The notes below the pieces were generated by a model that had not been told where the DNA came from, did not search any database, and saw nothing but the letters and a program-made list of their open reading frames with translations. DNA of 64,000 bases, taken from NCBI RefSeq assembly GCF_000686525.1, contig NZ_JMKT01000015.1, forward strand, positions 151,035 to 215,034. Reading direction: 5' to 3'. A program made the translations under genes and the position numbers. This stretch comes from Desulfonatronovibrio hydrogenovorans DSM 9292 (lineage in GTDB: Bacteria > Desulfobacterota > Desulfovibrionia > Desulfovibrionales > Desulfonatronovibrionaceae). Within the stretch, counting starts at the first letter, position 1, and each line of letters starts with the position of its first letter. Of the stretch, positions 10,901 through 19,774 are shown piece after piece.

Positions 10901-11036
10901 TCAAGGAGGGGGGACCGGGCTGGGGTTGTCCATATCTTCTTCAATCATTAAAAACCATAACGGAACTATCGGCTTTGAGTCGGAGCCTGGCAAGGGAACA
11001 ACCGCAACTGTTCTGCTCAAGATTTCCAGACTATAA
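7926..11036 (+). CDS. PAS-rich histidine kinase without receiver (NtrB-like core)
   Basis: The product is 1036 residues from the ATG at 7926, preceded by GGGGTGA; an in-frame ATG at 7902 has a poorer site. Six PAS modules cover about residues 18-140, 163-280, 283-400, 408-515, 525-650 and 655-775. The HisKA region carries VAGVAHEINNP with His near 800, the NtrB/ZraS-like signature, and the ATPase domain has NLLINSCQAL, DQGEGI and GGTGLGLSI. It is the only kinase in the cluster without a receiver, and it is followed 25 bases later by an NtrC-type regulator that starts with a receiver. The two are therefore the likeliest cognate pair here. The first PAS is very similar to that of the kinase at 644. 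No membrane segment is seen. Confidence 0.92.
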   Translation: MSEHKTGQNGPEQMKMSVDLDYRDILENSPVGIFISTPGGRYLSANPALARMYGYSSPEELVETVSDIAGQVYVNPSDRDEYKSLLEKHGKVINFVSQRLRKDGTVFWVSLNSRAVRNGLGNITHYHGFTTDITEQKLAQIELEREMAEKLRHLEAFKKEEEQRKILMNNSRDGIVIIDQEHRVIEANESFSRMLGYSSEEICTLHTWDWEAVLTREQIQSGFDNLSKARSLFETRHKRKDGSVFDVEVSASGARVSGQNIVFAVCRDITKRKKVEHDLKKSESYYRAVFETTGSAQVIINKDTIISRANSKFEALSGYLCHEVEGKMSWTEFVHPDDLERMTEFHHDRRKNEAGAPKVYEFRFIDRSGQEHFIYLSVAMIPGTDQSIASLMDISQLKRTEFDLRESESRNKALLSALPDMIFLLDKEGVFLDYHAPGENMLLRDPGFFIGKRVHEVLAPDIGEMTLETIRSICQAGEAPPYQYELSISGSPRYFESRMVACGDHFLAIVRDVTQQTNDQAELKEKTQLLQKITDNMFDLVCLVDLQGKYKYVSPSYRIFGYDLDELVGKKMMDHIHPDDLDSLIKTFEGAKVSREKVWTAELRYKSARGDYLWIETVARLILGENGSPQEIIFCSRDITGRKKIENELTRSNEELKTAERMAGMGSWKYDPVWDMVTGSDEAYRIIGLKNYKGVPFSRLLEVIHEDDRSRITDLRDLILDTPQSFDFDLRVVVLGKQKWLRIAGALRSSRQGGNPVAMGMVMDITEKKELEIKEKRQNEQLAQASKMTALGTLVAGVAHEINNPTNLIMLNAPILEKIWDDALPIIEAHHQLYPDFEPAGIPWAQLEEIGAELFSGINEGSKRISKIVSELKNFARQSPLSLTDLVSINEIVESALTLISKTILRYTNNFRVTLEPDIPVIRGDFHKLEQVVVNLLINSCQALTDKNEAISLKTFYWPDQATIGIKIIDQGEGIHPDNLSRILDPFFSTRRQGGGTGLGLSISSSIIKNHNGTIGFESEPGKGTTATVLLKISRL

Positions 11037-11061
11037 GCTATGTTACTTGGAACTGAATCAA

Positions 11062-12468
11062 ATGTCTGACAACTTATTGGGCCACCCCATATATATTGTG
11101 GATGATGAAGAATCCCTTTCCAGAAGTTTCGGAATCGCCCTCAGGTCTTCAGGTTTTAGTGAGATAAAAATATTTAATCAGGGACAAGAAGTCCTTGATT
11201 TGATTCCAGACCTGGAGTGCAAGGTAATGCTCCTTGACCTTTTCATGCCTGGGGTTTCTGGTGAAGAGGTTTTAAAACAGGTCCGGGACAGTTGTCCCCA
11301 GGTCCAGGTGGTGGTTGTAACCGGAAATGATGAAACCGATACAGCTGTCAGGTGTATTAAATCCGGGGCATTTGATTATCTGGTCAAGCCGGTGGAGCAG
11401 GACAGGCTGATAACTACAGTCCGTCGGGCCATGAGTCACTCGCTGCTATTATACCAGAACGCAAGGCTCAGGCAGAAGCTTTTAACCGGGAAGCTGGATT
11501 GTCCTGAGGCTTTTCAGGGGATAATCACTCAAGATCAGGCAATGAAAAGGATGTTCAGCTACCTTGAAGTGGTAGCTCCTGCTTCAGATCCAGTATTGAT
11601 CACAGGTGAAACCGGAACCGGTAAAGATCTGGTGGCGTCGGCCCTGCATAAGCTCAGCCGACGAGGTGGAGAATTTGTCAGCCTTAACGTGGCTGGCCTG
11701 GATGACAACGTGTTTGCAGATACTCTTTTCGGCCATGTAAGGGGTGCTTTTACAGATGCTCATGAACATAGAAAAGGCCTTGTTGAACAGGCTGAGGGCG
11801 GGACTCTTTTTCTGGATGAGATTGGTGACTTGAGCCAGTCATCCCAGATTAAACTTTTGAAGCTGGTCCAGGACCATGTTTACCTGCCCCTTGGATCTGA
11901 TAAACCCAAGAAAGCCAATGCCAGGATCATAGCCGCCACCAACCAGGATCTGGACGCAAGCAAAGAACAGGGAGGATTCAGGGCTGACCTCTATTACCGA
12001 ATCAATACCTATCAGGTCCATCTCCCACCTCTTCGAGAACGTGGTTCAGATGTCCTGCTTCTGGCAGAACATTTTTTTGAATCAGCCTGCAAGGAACATG
12101 GGGTTGAGAAACATACCCTTAACCAACGCATAATAACCATACTCTCCTCTTATGATTTTCCAGGCAATGTGCGTCAGCTTCGGTCTCTGGTCTATGCAGC
12201 GGTGGCTGGCGGCGGGATGGAGTATCTGGAAAAAAGCCTGGCCAGCCTGATGAGCGGCTTGGAGGATATACTCCCTGAAAACAACGGGTCAACAGCCCGT
12301 TTTCAGGATTGGTTTTATCCTGAGCCCCTGCCAACCCTGGAGGAAGCAGGGGAAAAACTCATCAGCCAGGCACTGCAGAAAACGCAAGGCAATCAGGCCA
12401 AGGCAGCCTTGATCCTGGGCATTTCCAGACAGGCCCTGAACAAACGTCTGAAAAAAAGACAATTCTGA
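11062..12468 (+). CDS. NtrC-family sigma-54 activator (receiver, AAA+, Fis-type HTH)
   Basis: The product is 468 residues from the ATG at 11062; the frame is open further upstream but there overlaps the kinase end. A receiver at residues 9-120 has VDDEES, LLDLFMPG and LVKP. An AAA+ domain at about 160-385 has Walker A GETGTGKD, the sigma-54 contact loop written GAFTDA instead of the usual GAFTGA, and Walker B TLFLDEIGD. A C-terminal Fis-type helix-turn-helix (GNQAKAALILGISRQALNKR) binds DNA. It should open sigma-54 promoters once phosphorylated, most simply by the kinase just upstream. The gene is followed by three copies of a 16-bp dyad and a -24/-12 promoter in front of the MCP gene, which is its best candidate target. 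Confidence 0.93.
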   Translation: MSDNLLGHPIYIVDDEESLSRSFGIALRSSGFSEIKIFNQGQEVLDLIPDLECKVMLLDLFMPGVSGEEVLKQVRDSCPQVQVVVVTGNDETDTAVRCIKSGAFDYLVKPVEQDRLITTVRRAMSHSLLLYQNARLRQKLLTGKLDCPEAFQGIITQDQAMKRMFSYLEVVAPASDPVLITGETGTGKDLVASALHKLSRRGGEFVSLNVAGLDDNVFADTLFGHVRGAFTDAHEHRKGLVEQAEGGTLFLDEIGDLSQSSQIKLLKLVQDHVYLPLGSDKPKKANARIIAATNQDLDASKEQGGFRADLYYRINTYQVHLPPLRERGSDVLLLAEHFFESACKEHGVEKHTLNQRIITILSSYDFPGNVRQLRSLVYAAVAGGGMEYLEKSLASLMSGLEDILPENNGSTARFQDWFYPEPLPTLEEAGEKLISQALQKTQGNQAKAALILGISRQALNKRLKKRQF

Positions 12469-12604
12469 ATCTGACTCAACATGCCGGTCATACCGCAAAC
12501 CTGAACCCCGGGCTGTCAGGCAGCTTTATGGGTATCGTTCATCCACCACATCTGTATCCTTTCTGATTTGCTTTTATAGATCCTACCTGGAGAAGTACGC
12601 TTTT

Positions 12605-12649
12605 CGTCAATCAGGGTTGACTAAATAAATTCGTCAACCCTGATTGACG
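12605..12649. promoter_or_regulatory. Two head-to-head copies of a 16-bp dyad (candidate activator sites)
   Basis: CGTCAATCAGGGTTGAC at 12605-12621 is repeated as its exact reverse complement at 12633-12649 with 11 bases between. Each copy is itself a dyad of GTCAA, six bases, TTGAC, which is the layout of sites bound by dimeric Fis-type regulators such as NtrC. As a pair they could also fold as a 17-bp hairpin, but no T-run follows. Their place about 130-190 bases before a sigma-54 promoter favours an enhancer role. Confidence 0.6.
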
Positions 12650-12687
12650 CAGGAAATCCATTCTATTTCTTTATTCAAAAGATTTTT

Positions 12688-12703
12688 GTCAATCAAGGTT
12701 GAC
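12688..12703. promoter_or_regulatory. Third copy of the GTCAA-N6-TTGAC dyad
   Basis: GTCAATCAAGGTTGAC differs from the two upstream copies by one base. It lies about 55 bases (centre to centre) after the second copy and about 80 bases before the -24 element. A lone GTCAA half-site occurs at 12713-12717. Confidence 0.55.
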
Positions 12704-12774
12704 GTCTGGTTCTGTCAATTCTCCCTTCAATGAATAATGTCTTTGTTTATAAACGGTTATGGTGTCGCCAAGAA

Positions 12775-12790
12775 TGGCACGCCAGATGCT
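12775..12790 (+). promoter_or_regulatory. Sigma-54 type -24/-12 promoter of the MCP gene
   Basis: TGGCACG, four bases, then ATGCT: the GG at 12776-12777 and the GC at 12788-12789 are separated by exactly ten bases, as sigma-54 requires. Only one conserved position (A for T in TTGCT) differs from consensus. Transcription would begin near 12801, giving a leader of about 77 bases to the MCP start at 12878. Confidence 0.6.
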
Positions 12791-12877
12791 TAGGAAGACT
12801 TTAAACATGTCTGCCTGATAATATTGGTTTTAAGACATTGAGATGAATAAGGACTGCTTCATTAAGGAGGGTGAAAA

Positions 12878-14914
12878 ATGAAGAACATTTCCATCAGGGT
12901 CAAGTTGCTGGGCGGGTTTATGGTTTTATTGCTGCTGGTCTGTTCAGGTCTTGGCTTTATTGCTTATGACCGGGCTTCCAGGGCTGTAATTGGCCAGGTT
13001 CAAGAGAATATTCCTTTGATAGCCAGGGATGCGGCCCAGCTGGTGACCAGTCGGATGGACTACCACCGCCTGGCAGTGGAGGGCGTGGCCAACAGGAATG
13101 TGATCCAGTCCATGAACTGGCAGCAACAAAGACTGGCCCTGGAAGAAGAGACTGAAAGGCTGGGCTACCTGGGAATGGGGATAATTCTTCCCAATGGTGA
13201 AGCCAGATATCCGGATGGAACAACAGCCTCCTTGAGAGACCGGGACTATTTTCAAAGAGCCATGCAGGGAGAAACTGTTTTCTCTGAAATCATCATCAGC
13301 AGAGTGATCAACCGACCTGTATTTATTGTGGCCGCACCCATCAGAGGCGACAGAAGGGAAGTTCTGGGCGTGGTAATCGCCAGGCTGGACGGCGCCATCC
13401 TCAGCGATGTCACCGATACCGTTGGTTACGGACTTGAAGGTTACTCCTACATAATTGATGGTAGAGGTACTCTCCTTGCCCACGATGACAGAGAGCTGGT
13501 CATGGATCAAAGGAACTTTATCGAAGAAGCCAGGACCAATCCGGCGTACGCTGATCTGGCAGCCATGTTTACGCGCATGACCAGGGGAGAATCCGGTTTT
13601 GATCAGTACCCGTTCATGGGTTTGGACCGTTTTTTTGGGTATGCACCCATTGAAGGGACAAGCTGGTCCATAGCAGTTGGCGCTATGAGGGATGATGTTT
13701 TTGCCCCTGTCTACGCTTTAAGATGGGCAATTGCAGTATCTACTCTGTTTTTTCTTGGCCTTGGCATGGTCATTGCCCTGATGGTCAGTCGGACCATTAT
13801 TTCGCCCATGAATAAGATCATGGCCTTTGCCCAGGCTGTGGCCAATGGAGATCTGGATGCCAGGTCAGGAATTGATCAAAAAGATGAGATCGGAAAGCTC
13901 AATATAAGTATCCAGGCCATGGTCAAAAACCTGATTGAGAAAATGCAGGAAGCTGAAAGCCAGACTGAGTTGGCCCAGCAGGAGACTGAAAAGGCCAGGG
14001 TAGCCACCATGGAAGCCCAGGAGGCCAGGAAACAGGCAGAAACCGCCAAAAGGGACGGAATGCTGCAGGCTGCCGGCAGTATTGAAGAAGTAGTGGAAAG
14101 GTTGACTTCTGCGTCGGAAGAACTTGCTGCTCAGGTTGAACAGGCCAGCAGAGGGGCAGAGGAACAAAAAAGCAGGACCAGCGAGACTGCCACAGCCATG
14201 GAAGAAATGAATGCCACAGTGCTGGAGGTTGCCAAAAATGCCTCAAGTGCAGCTGAAGGTTCTGACAAGGCAAAAATAAAGGCCCAGGAAGGGTCAGAAG
14301 TGGTGGTGGAGGCTGTCTCGGCCATTAATAAGGTGGAAAATCAGGCCCAGGCCATGATGGGCAACATGGACAAGCTGGGAAGTCAGGCTGAACAGATCGG
14401 CAAGATCATGAATGTAATTGATGACATTGCTGACCAGACCAACCTGCTGGCTCTGAATGCAGCCATTGAAGCAGCCAGGGCCGGTGATGCCGGACGAGGC
14501 TTTGCTGTTGTTGCTGATGAGGTTCGGAAGCTGGCTGAAAAGACCATGAATGCCACCAAAGAGGTTGGCGAGGCCATTACTGCCATTCAGGAAGGTACAA
14601 GGAGCAATATCCAGGGTATGCAGGAAGAGGTCAAGGCCGTGGGTGAGGCCACCAAGCTGGCCAATCTTTCGGGCAAGGCTCTGGAAGAAATTGTATCCTT
14701 GGTGGAGCTGGCATCAGACCAGGTCAGATCCATTGCCACGGCCAGTGAAGAGCAGTCTTCAGCCAGTGAAGAGATTAACCAGAGCGTTGAAGACATTAAC
14801 AGGATAGCAGCCGAAACCAGCGATGTCATGGCCCAGTCAGCCCAGGCCATTTCTGAGCTGGCCAAACAGGCTTCTGATCTTCAGGAACTGGTTCATAAAC
14901 TGAAACAGAGCTAG
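12878..14914 (+). CDS. Methyl-accepting chemotaxis protein with periplasmic Cache-type sensor
   Basis: A 678-residue receptor with a strong ribosome binding site (AAGGAGGGTGAAAA) before the ATG. A transmembrane helix at about residues 8-30 and another near 278-302 frame a periplasmic double-Cache-like domain ([34 protein letters not shown]). A HAMP domain follows at about 303-355, then a long coiled-coil signalling domain. The conserved hairpin tip near 507-555 contains [18 protein letters not shown] and [17 protein letters not shown], the CheA/CheW-binding core. No C-terminal pentapeptide for CheR docking is seen. The receptor should steer flagellar or other taxis in response to a small ligand outside the cell. 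Its own sigma-54 promoter and dyads suggest control by the NtrC-type regulator encoded just upstream. No che genes are nearby. Confidence 0.95.
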   Translation: MKNISIRVKLLGGFMVLLLLVCSGLGFIAYDRASRAVIGQVQENIPLIARDAAQLVTSRMDYHRLAVEGVANRNVIQSMNWQQQRLALEEETERLGYLGMGIILPNGEARYPDGTTASLRDRDYFQRAMQGETVFSEIIISRVINRPVFIVAAPIRGDRREVLGVVIARLDGAILSDVTDTVGYGLEGYSYIIDGRGTLLAHDDRELVMDQRNFIEEARTNPAYADLAAMFTRMTRGESGFDQYPFMGLDRFFGYAPIEGTSWSIAVGAMRDDVFAPVYALRWAIAVSTLFFLGLGMVIALMVSRTIISPMNKIMAFAQAVANGDLDARSGIDQKDEIGKLNISIQAMVKNLIEKMQEAESQTELAQQETEKARVATMEAQEARKQAETAKRDGMLQAAGSIEEVVERLTSASEELAAQVEQASRGAEEQKSRTSETATAMEEMNATVLEVAKNASSAAEGSDKAKIKAQEGSEVVVEAVSAINKVENQAQAMMGNMDKLGSQAEQIGKIMNVIDDIADQTNLLALNAAIEAARAGDAGRGFAVVADEVRKLAEKTMNATKEVGEAITAIQEGTRSNIQGMQEEVKAVGEATKLANLSGKALEEIVSLVELASDQVRSIATASEEQSSASEEINQSVEDINRIAAETSDVMAQSAQAISELAKQASDLQELVHKLKQS

Positions 14915-14937
14915 GAAAACAGTGCTTGATCAATAAA

Positions 14938-14968
14938 CCTGCCGGGTATTCACGGGATACCTGGCAGG
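14938..14968 (+). terminator. Strong hairpin after the MCP gene
   Basis: CCTGCC pairs with GGCAGG and GGTAT with ATACC around a short loop, separated by a single G-T pair. The T-rich stretch that follows (ATATATTTTAT) is about 13 bases away, so it is an imperfect intrinsic terminator, but its place 24 bases after the MCP stop fits transcript end formation. Confidence 0.5.
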
Positions 14969-15025
14969 CAATCAGGCAGATATATTTTATCATTCAATCA
15001 GCGCCAATGACCCCGGCATAGCACT

Positions 15026-15418
15026 ATGAACAACAAAAACATACTGATTGTTGATGACGAAGCCATGTTTCGCTTTTCTCTGAAAATTATTTTGAAAAAA
15101 CATGGATTCATGGTTTATGAGGCAGGCAACGGGCTGGAAGGACTTGAAGTTTTATCAAACCAAGGGCTTAAGGTTGACCTTGTGATAACAGACATCAAGA
15201 TGCCCAAAATGGGCGGGCTGGAAATGATCGAAAACATGGTCCGGCAAGGTGGAAAACCGGAAATCATTGCCATGACCGGGTACGGGGAAAAGGACACCCA
15301 AAGCAGATTAAAAAAAATGAATTGCAAATGGCTGCTGTTCAAGCCTTTTAAGGCTGACGATCTGCTGAGAACAGTCAATGCAGCAATTGGCAAGCTGGAA
15401 TGCGTAGCCTGCTCATAA
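15026..15418 (+). CDS. Stand-alone receiver (CheY-like response regulator)
   Basis: A 130-residue protein made of one receiver domain: VDDEAMF at the N-terminus, the phospho-acceptor Asp near residue 56 in ITDIKMPKMGG, the switch Thr in AMTGYGE and the conserved Lys in FKPFK. There is no output domain. It could relay phosphate from one of the neighbouring kinases, which mostly carry their own receivers, or act by protein contact. It lies between the MCP and the Cache-kinase gene and is probably transcribed with the latter, 69 bases downstream. The ribosome binding site before the ATG is weak. Confidence 0.9.
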   Translation: MNNKNILIVDDEAMFRFSLKIILKKHGFMVYEAGNGLEGLEVLSNQGLKVDLVITDIKMPKMGGLEMIENMVRQGGKPEIIAMTGYGEKDTQSRLKKMNCKWLLFKPFKADDLLRTVNAAIGKLECVACS

Positions 15419-15487
15419 TGACTTGATAACAGGCAGTTTGGTGATTCAGGCGTACATATTGATAATTAGAGACCAAAGGTTAGGAAA

Positions 15488-18439
15488 GTGAGCATAAAAT
15501 ATAAGCTGGCAGCCATTGGTGTGATTCCGGTCATACTGTTTCTGATCCTGATTATGTTTTACCACATACCATTGTCCAGGGATCTAATTTATCAGGGTAA
15601 GGAACGGTCGACAAGAGAACTGGTCAACAGTGCCCTGGGCATGTTTGATTATTTTCATCAACTGGAGAAATCCGGTCAATTAAGTCAGGAAGAGGCCCAG
15701 GATATGGTTGTGGAGATATTGAGGTCCATGACGTACGGAGAAGGTGGCCAGGATTACTTCTGGATCAATGACTCGCTGCACAGGCTGGTCATGCACCCCA
15801 TGAGAGCGGATATGGAGGGCAGGGGACTGGCCAGCCATGACGCCATCGGGCTTGCCCAGCTCTTTGACAGATTCGGAGAGATTGTTGATGAGCATGGTTC
15901 AGGCTTTATAACCTATGATTGGCAATACTATGATGATGAAACCCGGGTTGAGCCCAAGCTTTCCTATGTGGCTGGATTTGAGCCCTGGCAGTGGGTTGTA
16001 GGCACTGGTGTTTACATCAATGATGTTCAGACAGTGGTTCAAGACCTGAGAAGACTGTCCCTGTTTTTTACAAGTCTGATTATCCTGCTCATCGGAGTAG
16101 TTGTTTATTATACTGTGATGAATATTTTAAGGCCGCTTCTGGAAACAGTGGCCTTTGCCGACAGCGTTGCTTCCGGTAATCTGGACAAGGTTCTGAAAGT
16201 CAGAAACAGGGACGAAATTGGTTCCCTGACTGGTTCCCTGAATAAGATGGTTTCTCATTTGAGGTATTTGATTAAGAGGTCCGAGGCCAAGGGACAGCAG
16301 GCTGAAGAACAGGCCCAAAAAGCTAAACTGGCCATGACAGACGCCAAATCCGCTCACCAGAAGGCTGAAGAGGCTTTGGCATTTATAAGTCAGACCCAGG
16401 AACGGACAGCAAGTCAGCGGACGGCCATTGCAATGCTTGCTCTGGATCAGATGATTCTTTCCGGAGACGTGGAAAAAGCTTTTGACAAGATCACCAAGGT
16501 TTCTTCAATGACCCTGAAAGCGGCCCGAGCCGGAATTTGGCTTGTTTCAGATGATGAAGCTGATTTGAAGTGTATTTCTCTTTATGAGGCAGACACTGGA
16601 GAAATCAGCAGAGGGCATCTGTTTCCAATAGCCGACCATCCAGCTTATTTTGAGGCGATTAAAAGTGACCAGAGAATTTATGCCATAGATGCCTATAATG
16701 ATCCAAGGACTTTTGAGCTAAAAGACAGCTACCTGGCTCCCAAAGGAATATTTTCTCTTCTTGATGTCGGGTTTATGGTTGGTGGCAAGCTGGCAGGAGT
16801 GATCTGTCTGGAACATGTTGGAGAAAAAAGAGCCTGGCATCCTGATGAAGAGTCATTTATGGATACCATGGCTTCCCTGGCGGCCCAGGTCATGGGAAAT
16901 ATTAAAAGAAAAGAGGCTGAGGATGCCCTTAGAATGACTCAGTTTGCCATGGATAAAGCCTCAGACAGCATTATCTGGGTCGGAGAGGAGGGTGATATTT
17001 TATATGCCAATGACTCAGCCAGTTCCTCCCTTGGCTACTCCAAAGACGAATTGCTTAAGATGAAAGTATTTGACATTGATCCTGACTTTCCTGCTGACAA
17101 GTGGGAAGATCATAAGAATGAGCTTAGAAAAAAGGTACACATGAGGTTTGAGTCAAGACACCTGACCAAGGATGGCCGGGTTTTTCCAGTGGAGATTTCA
17201 ACCAATTACTTTGAATACAAAGGTGGGTTCCTGGCCTGTGCCTTTGATCGGGACATTACCGAAGCCAGACAGGCCCAGGAGGAAAGAGAAAAGTTGCAGG
17301 CCCAGCTATTTCAATCGCAGAAAATGGAATCAATCGGTGTTCTGGCTGGAGGTGTGGCCCATGACTTTAATAACCTGCTCCATGCCATAAGCGGAAATGT
17401 CCAGCTTTTGAACATGAATAAGTCTCAAGACCATCCTGATAAAAACCGCCTAAAAATTATTGAGAGAAGTATTGAACGGGCATCTCAACTGGTCAAGCAG
17501 CTGCTTATTTTCAGTCGTAAAGCCGAGACTCAAAGAAAAGCTCTGGACCTTAATCGTGAAATTCAAAGTTCTGCTTCAGTGCTTAAAAGGACCATTCCCA
17601 GAATGGTCAAGCTTGAACTTATGCTTGATCCGGATCTGAAACCAATTCTGGGTGATCCGGTGCAAATGGAGCAGATCCTGCTTAACCTCGGTTCCAATGC
17701 GGCTGATGCCATGCCTGAGGGAGGGACTCTGCTTATTGAGACCATGAATGTCCAAATTGACAATGAAAAGGGCTTTGGACTGAAGCCCGGGCCATACGTG
17801 CTCATGAGTGTTTCTGATACCGGAGTCGGCATGGACAAAGATATACTGGAACAGATCTTTGATCCGTTCTTCACCACCAAGGATGTAGGGCAGGGTACTG
17901 GACTCGGGCTGGCTTCGGCTTATGGGATTGTAAAGTCCCATAAAGGTGAGATAACCTGTTACAGTGAACCAGGAATGGGCACAGTTTTCAGGATCTACCT
18001 GCCAGCATTGGAGGGTTCTGATCCTGAGCAGGTTGATCAAGCGCTAGACAAAGAGATCAAAGGTGGAACTGAAACCATACTGGTGGTGGATGATGAGCAG
18101 GATATCAGGGAATTGACAATGGAAGCTCTGATAATTGCAGGATATAATGCCCTTGGCGCGGCCGGGGCAAGAGAGGCTTTGGAGATTTATACCAAAGGCT
18201 TCAAAGATATTGACCTGATCATTCTTGATCTTGGAATGCCGGATATGGGTGGTGGGCAGTGTCTCTTAGAGATGCTCAAGATCAATCCACAGGCTAAAGT
18301 GCTGATAGCCAGCGGCTACTCTCTTAAGGGCCAGGCTGGTAAACCATTAGAGTCCGGGGCTGCAGGATATATTGGAAAGCCCTTTAGGATCACCGAGCTT
18401 ATGGACAAGGTTCGGGAAGTATTGGACAGGGATGACTGA
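15488..18439 (+). CDS. Membrane hybrid histidine kinase (Cache, HAMP, GAF, PAS, kinase, receiver)
   Basis: A 983-residue protein starting at a GTG at 15488 with AGGAA just upstream. Transmembrane helices near residues 5-25 and 190-212 enclose a single-Cache domain (QDYFWINDSLHRLVMHP, GTGVYINDV) typical of sensors for small organic ligands. HAMP (213-265), a charged coiled coil, GAF (about 305-475) and PAS (about 480-600) follow. The kinase core has GGVAHDFNNLL with His near 625, NLGSNAADAMP, DTGVGMD and GTGLGLASAYG. The receiver near 865-980 has VVDDEQD, LDLGMPDMGG and IGKP. It is the only kinase in the cluster with clear membrane anchoring, so it is the likely extracellular sensor of the set. 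The kinase-receiver part is closely related to those at 4156, 19775 and 22337. Confidence 0.93.
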   Translation: MSIKYKLAAIGVIPVILFLILIMFYHIPLSRDLIYQGKERSTRELVNSALGMFDYFHQLEKSGQLSQEEAQDMVVEILRSMTYGEGGQDYFWINDSLHRLVMHPMRADMEGRGLASHDAIGLAQLFDRFGEIVDEHGSGFITYDWQYYDDETRVEPKLSYVAGFEPWQWVVGTGVYINDVQTVVQDLRRLSLFFTSLIILLIGVVVYYTVMNILRPLLETVAFADSVASGNLDKVLKVRNRDEIGSLTGSLNKMVSHLRYLIKRSEAKGQQAEEQAQKAKLAMTDAKSAHQKAEEALAFISQTQERTASQRTAIAMLALDQMILSGDVEKAFDKITKVSSMTLKAARAGIWLVSDDEADLKCISLYEADTGEISRGHLFPIADHPAYFEAIKSDQRIYAIDAYNDPRTFELKDSYLAPKGIFSLLDVGFMVGGKLAGVICLEHVGEKRAWHPDEESFMDTMASLAAQVMGNIKRKEAEDALRMTQFAMDKASDSIIWVGEEGDILYANDSASSSLGYSKDELLKMKVFDIDPDFPADKWEDHKNELRKKVHMRFESRHLTKDGRVFPVEISTNYFEYKGGFLACAFDRDITEARQAQEEREKLQAQLFQSQKMESIGVLAGGVAHDFNNLLHAISGNVQLLNMNKSQDHPDKNRLKIIERSIERASQLVKQLLIFSRKAETQRKALDLNREIQSSASVLKRTIPRMVKLELMLDPDLKPILGDPVQMEQILLNLGSNAADAMPEGGTLLIETMNVQIDNEKGFGLKPGPYVLMSVSDTGVGMDKDILEQIFDPFFTTKDVGQGTGLGLASAYGIVKSHKGEITCYSEPGMGTVFRIYLPALEGSDPEQVDQALDKEIKGGTETILVVDDEQDIRELTMEALIIAGYNALGAAGAREALEIYTKGFKDIDLIILDLGMPDMGGGQCLLEMLKINPQAKVLIASGYSLKGQAGKPLESGAAGYIGKPFRITELMDKVREVLDRDD

Positions 18440-18517
18440 TGATATGGATTGGTGTATGAGTGCTAGAGTTTTAAAAGATATTTTATGCTATCAAGCCCAG
18501 GCCGTGGAGATGATGCT

Positions 18518-19771
18518 ATGGGATTTATAAATATCGATGATATTAAGTCGGGAATGACTCTGGCTTCTGATTTGCTGACCCCACATGGCCGACTGATCCT
18601 TGCAAAGGGGGCCGTCTTTGAAAGTGATTTGATCAGGACCTGTAAAGCATGGGGTATCAGCCGGGCCGATATAGCTGGGCTGAAACAAGAAGATATGGAT
18701 GATGCCAGGATGTCCATGATCGGTCCTGAATACATCAGACAAAGTGAAGAATTCATCAAGCCATTCTTGTCCTACTGCAACCTGAATCATCCGGCTGTGA
18801 AAGAAATTGTCCGCATCGCCATTGAAAGTATGGCCAGGAGGTTTGCCTCAGGAGAAATTTTTCCCGATTCCTTGCCTGATTTTTTTAAAATGGATCATAC
18901 CACCTCTTACTCCAGCCCAGGTGGCAGGATTTCTCCCCGCGATCTGGTTGATGACCAGATCGATCTGATTTCCCTGCCAGATATTTTTTACAAGCTGATT
19001 GAAATCATGGAGTCTCCTTTTAGTTCGGCCGTCCATTTAGCTGAACTGATCAACAAGGACAGCAGCCTGACGGCTAGGCTGCTTAAACTGGTTAATAGCG
19101 CCTTTTACAGTTTTCCGGCCAAGATAGATTCGGTCAGCCGGGCAGTAGCTATTCTGGGAACAAAGGAACTGACTTCACTGGCTGCAGGAATTTCAGTTGT
19201 CAAAAATTTTAAAGGGATTCCCAATAGTATCATGGATATGGAGCTGTTCTGGAAGCACAGCATAAGTTGCGGCTTATACTCAGGACTTATTTCGTCATAT
19301 ACTGAAAGCATAAATGAAGAGCGTTTTTTTATTGCTGGACTTCTGCATGATCTTGGGCGGCTGGTAATGATTAAAAAGATGCCTGAGATGTGTCTGGAAG
19401 CCCTCCTGTATTCAAGAAACAAAAATATTCCTCTGTATCTGGCCGAGCAGGATGTAATTGGATTTGATCATGCAAAAGTTGGTGGACTGCTTTGCAACAA
19501 GTGGAAACTTCCCATAGTCCTGGAACAGATGGTTCGTTTTCACCATGAACCCCTTAAGGCAAGAAATCAGCTGGATGCAGGGGTGGTTAATCTGGCCAAC
19601 CTCCTGGCTGTTGCTTCTAGAGCTGAAGATAATCGAGAGGGTGTCTTCCCGGATTTGGAGGAAAAAGTATGGCAGGGCATAGGAATTGAGACCAGTGATC
19701 TTTACCCATTAGTTCAGCGGGCTGAAAGACAAATTCAGGACGTCGTCCATATCTTTTTAGGCAGGGAGTAA
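18518..19771 (+). CDS. HDOD-domain signalling protein
   Basis: The product is 417 residues from the ATG at 18518, with GGAGA upstream; the frame also allows 18485. An N-terminal segment (INIDDIKSGMTLASDLLTPHGR) resembles the small domain found before HD-type domains in signalling proteins. The HDOD domain lies at about residues 140-340 with LLKLVNSAFYSFPAKIDSVS, LLHDLGRLV and FDHAKVGGLL. HDOD proteins are thought to be non-enzymatic or weakly enzymatic relatives of HD-GYP phosphodiesterases, used as signalling scaffolds. It lies 78 bases after the Cache-kinase and three bases before the next kinase, so all three are probably one transcript. A second HDOD protein is encoded at 30356-31210. Confidence 0.88.
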   Translation: MGFINIDDIKSGMTLASDLLTPHGRLILAKGAVFESDLIRTCKAWGISRADIAGLKQEDMDDARMSMIGPEYIRQSEEFIKPFLSYCNLNHPAVKEIVRIAIESMARRFASGEIFPDSLPDFFKMDHTTSYSSPGGRISPRDLVDDQIDLISLPDIFYKLIEIMESPFSSAVHLAELINKDSSLTARLLKLVNSAFYSFPAKIDSVSRAVAILGTKELTSLAAGISVVKNFKGIPNSIMDMELFWKHSISCGLYSGLISSYTESINEERFFIAGLLHDLGRLVMIKKMPEMCLEALLYSRNKNIPLYLAEQDVIGFDHAKVGGLLCNKWKLPIVLEQMVRFHHEPLKARNQLDAGVVNLANLLAVASRAEDNREGVFPDLEEKVWQGIGIETSDLYPLVQRAERQIQDVVHIFLGRE

Positions 19772-19774
19772 TTT

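Larger units (their letters stand above)
12469..12877. other. Regulatory intergenic region upstream of the MCP gene
   Basis: About 400 bases without a gene. The stretch holds three copies of a 16-bp dyad (12606-12703) and a sigma-54 type promoter (12775-12790), each listed on its own. No terminator for the upstream regulator gene was recognised. Confidence 0.6.

Noticed and set aside
12605..12649. Inverted repeat as an intrinsic terminator of the regulator gene
   Set aside because: No T-run follows either arm, a third copy lies further on as a single unit, and each arm is itself a dyad; regulator sites explain this better.
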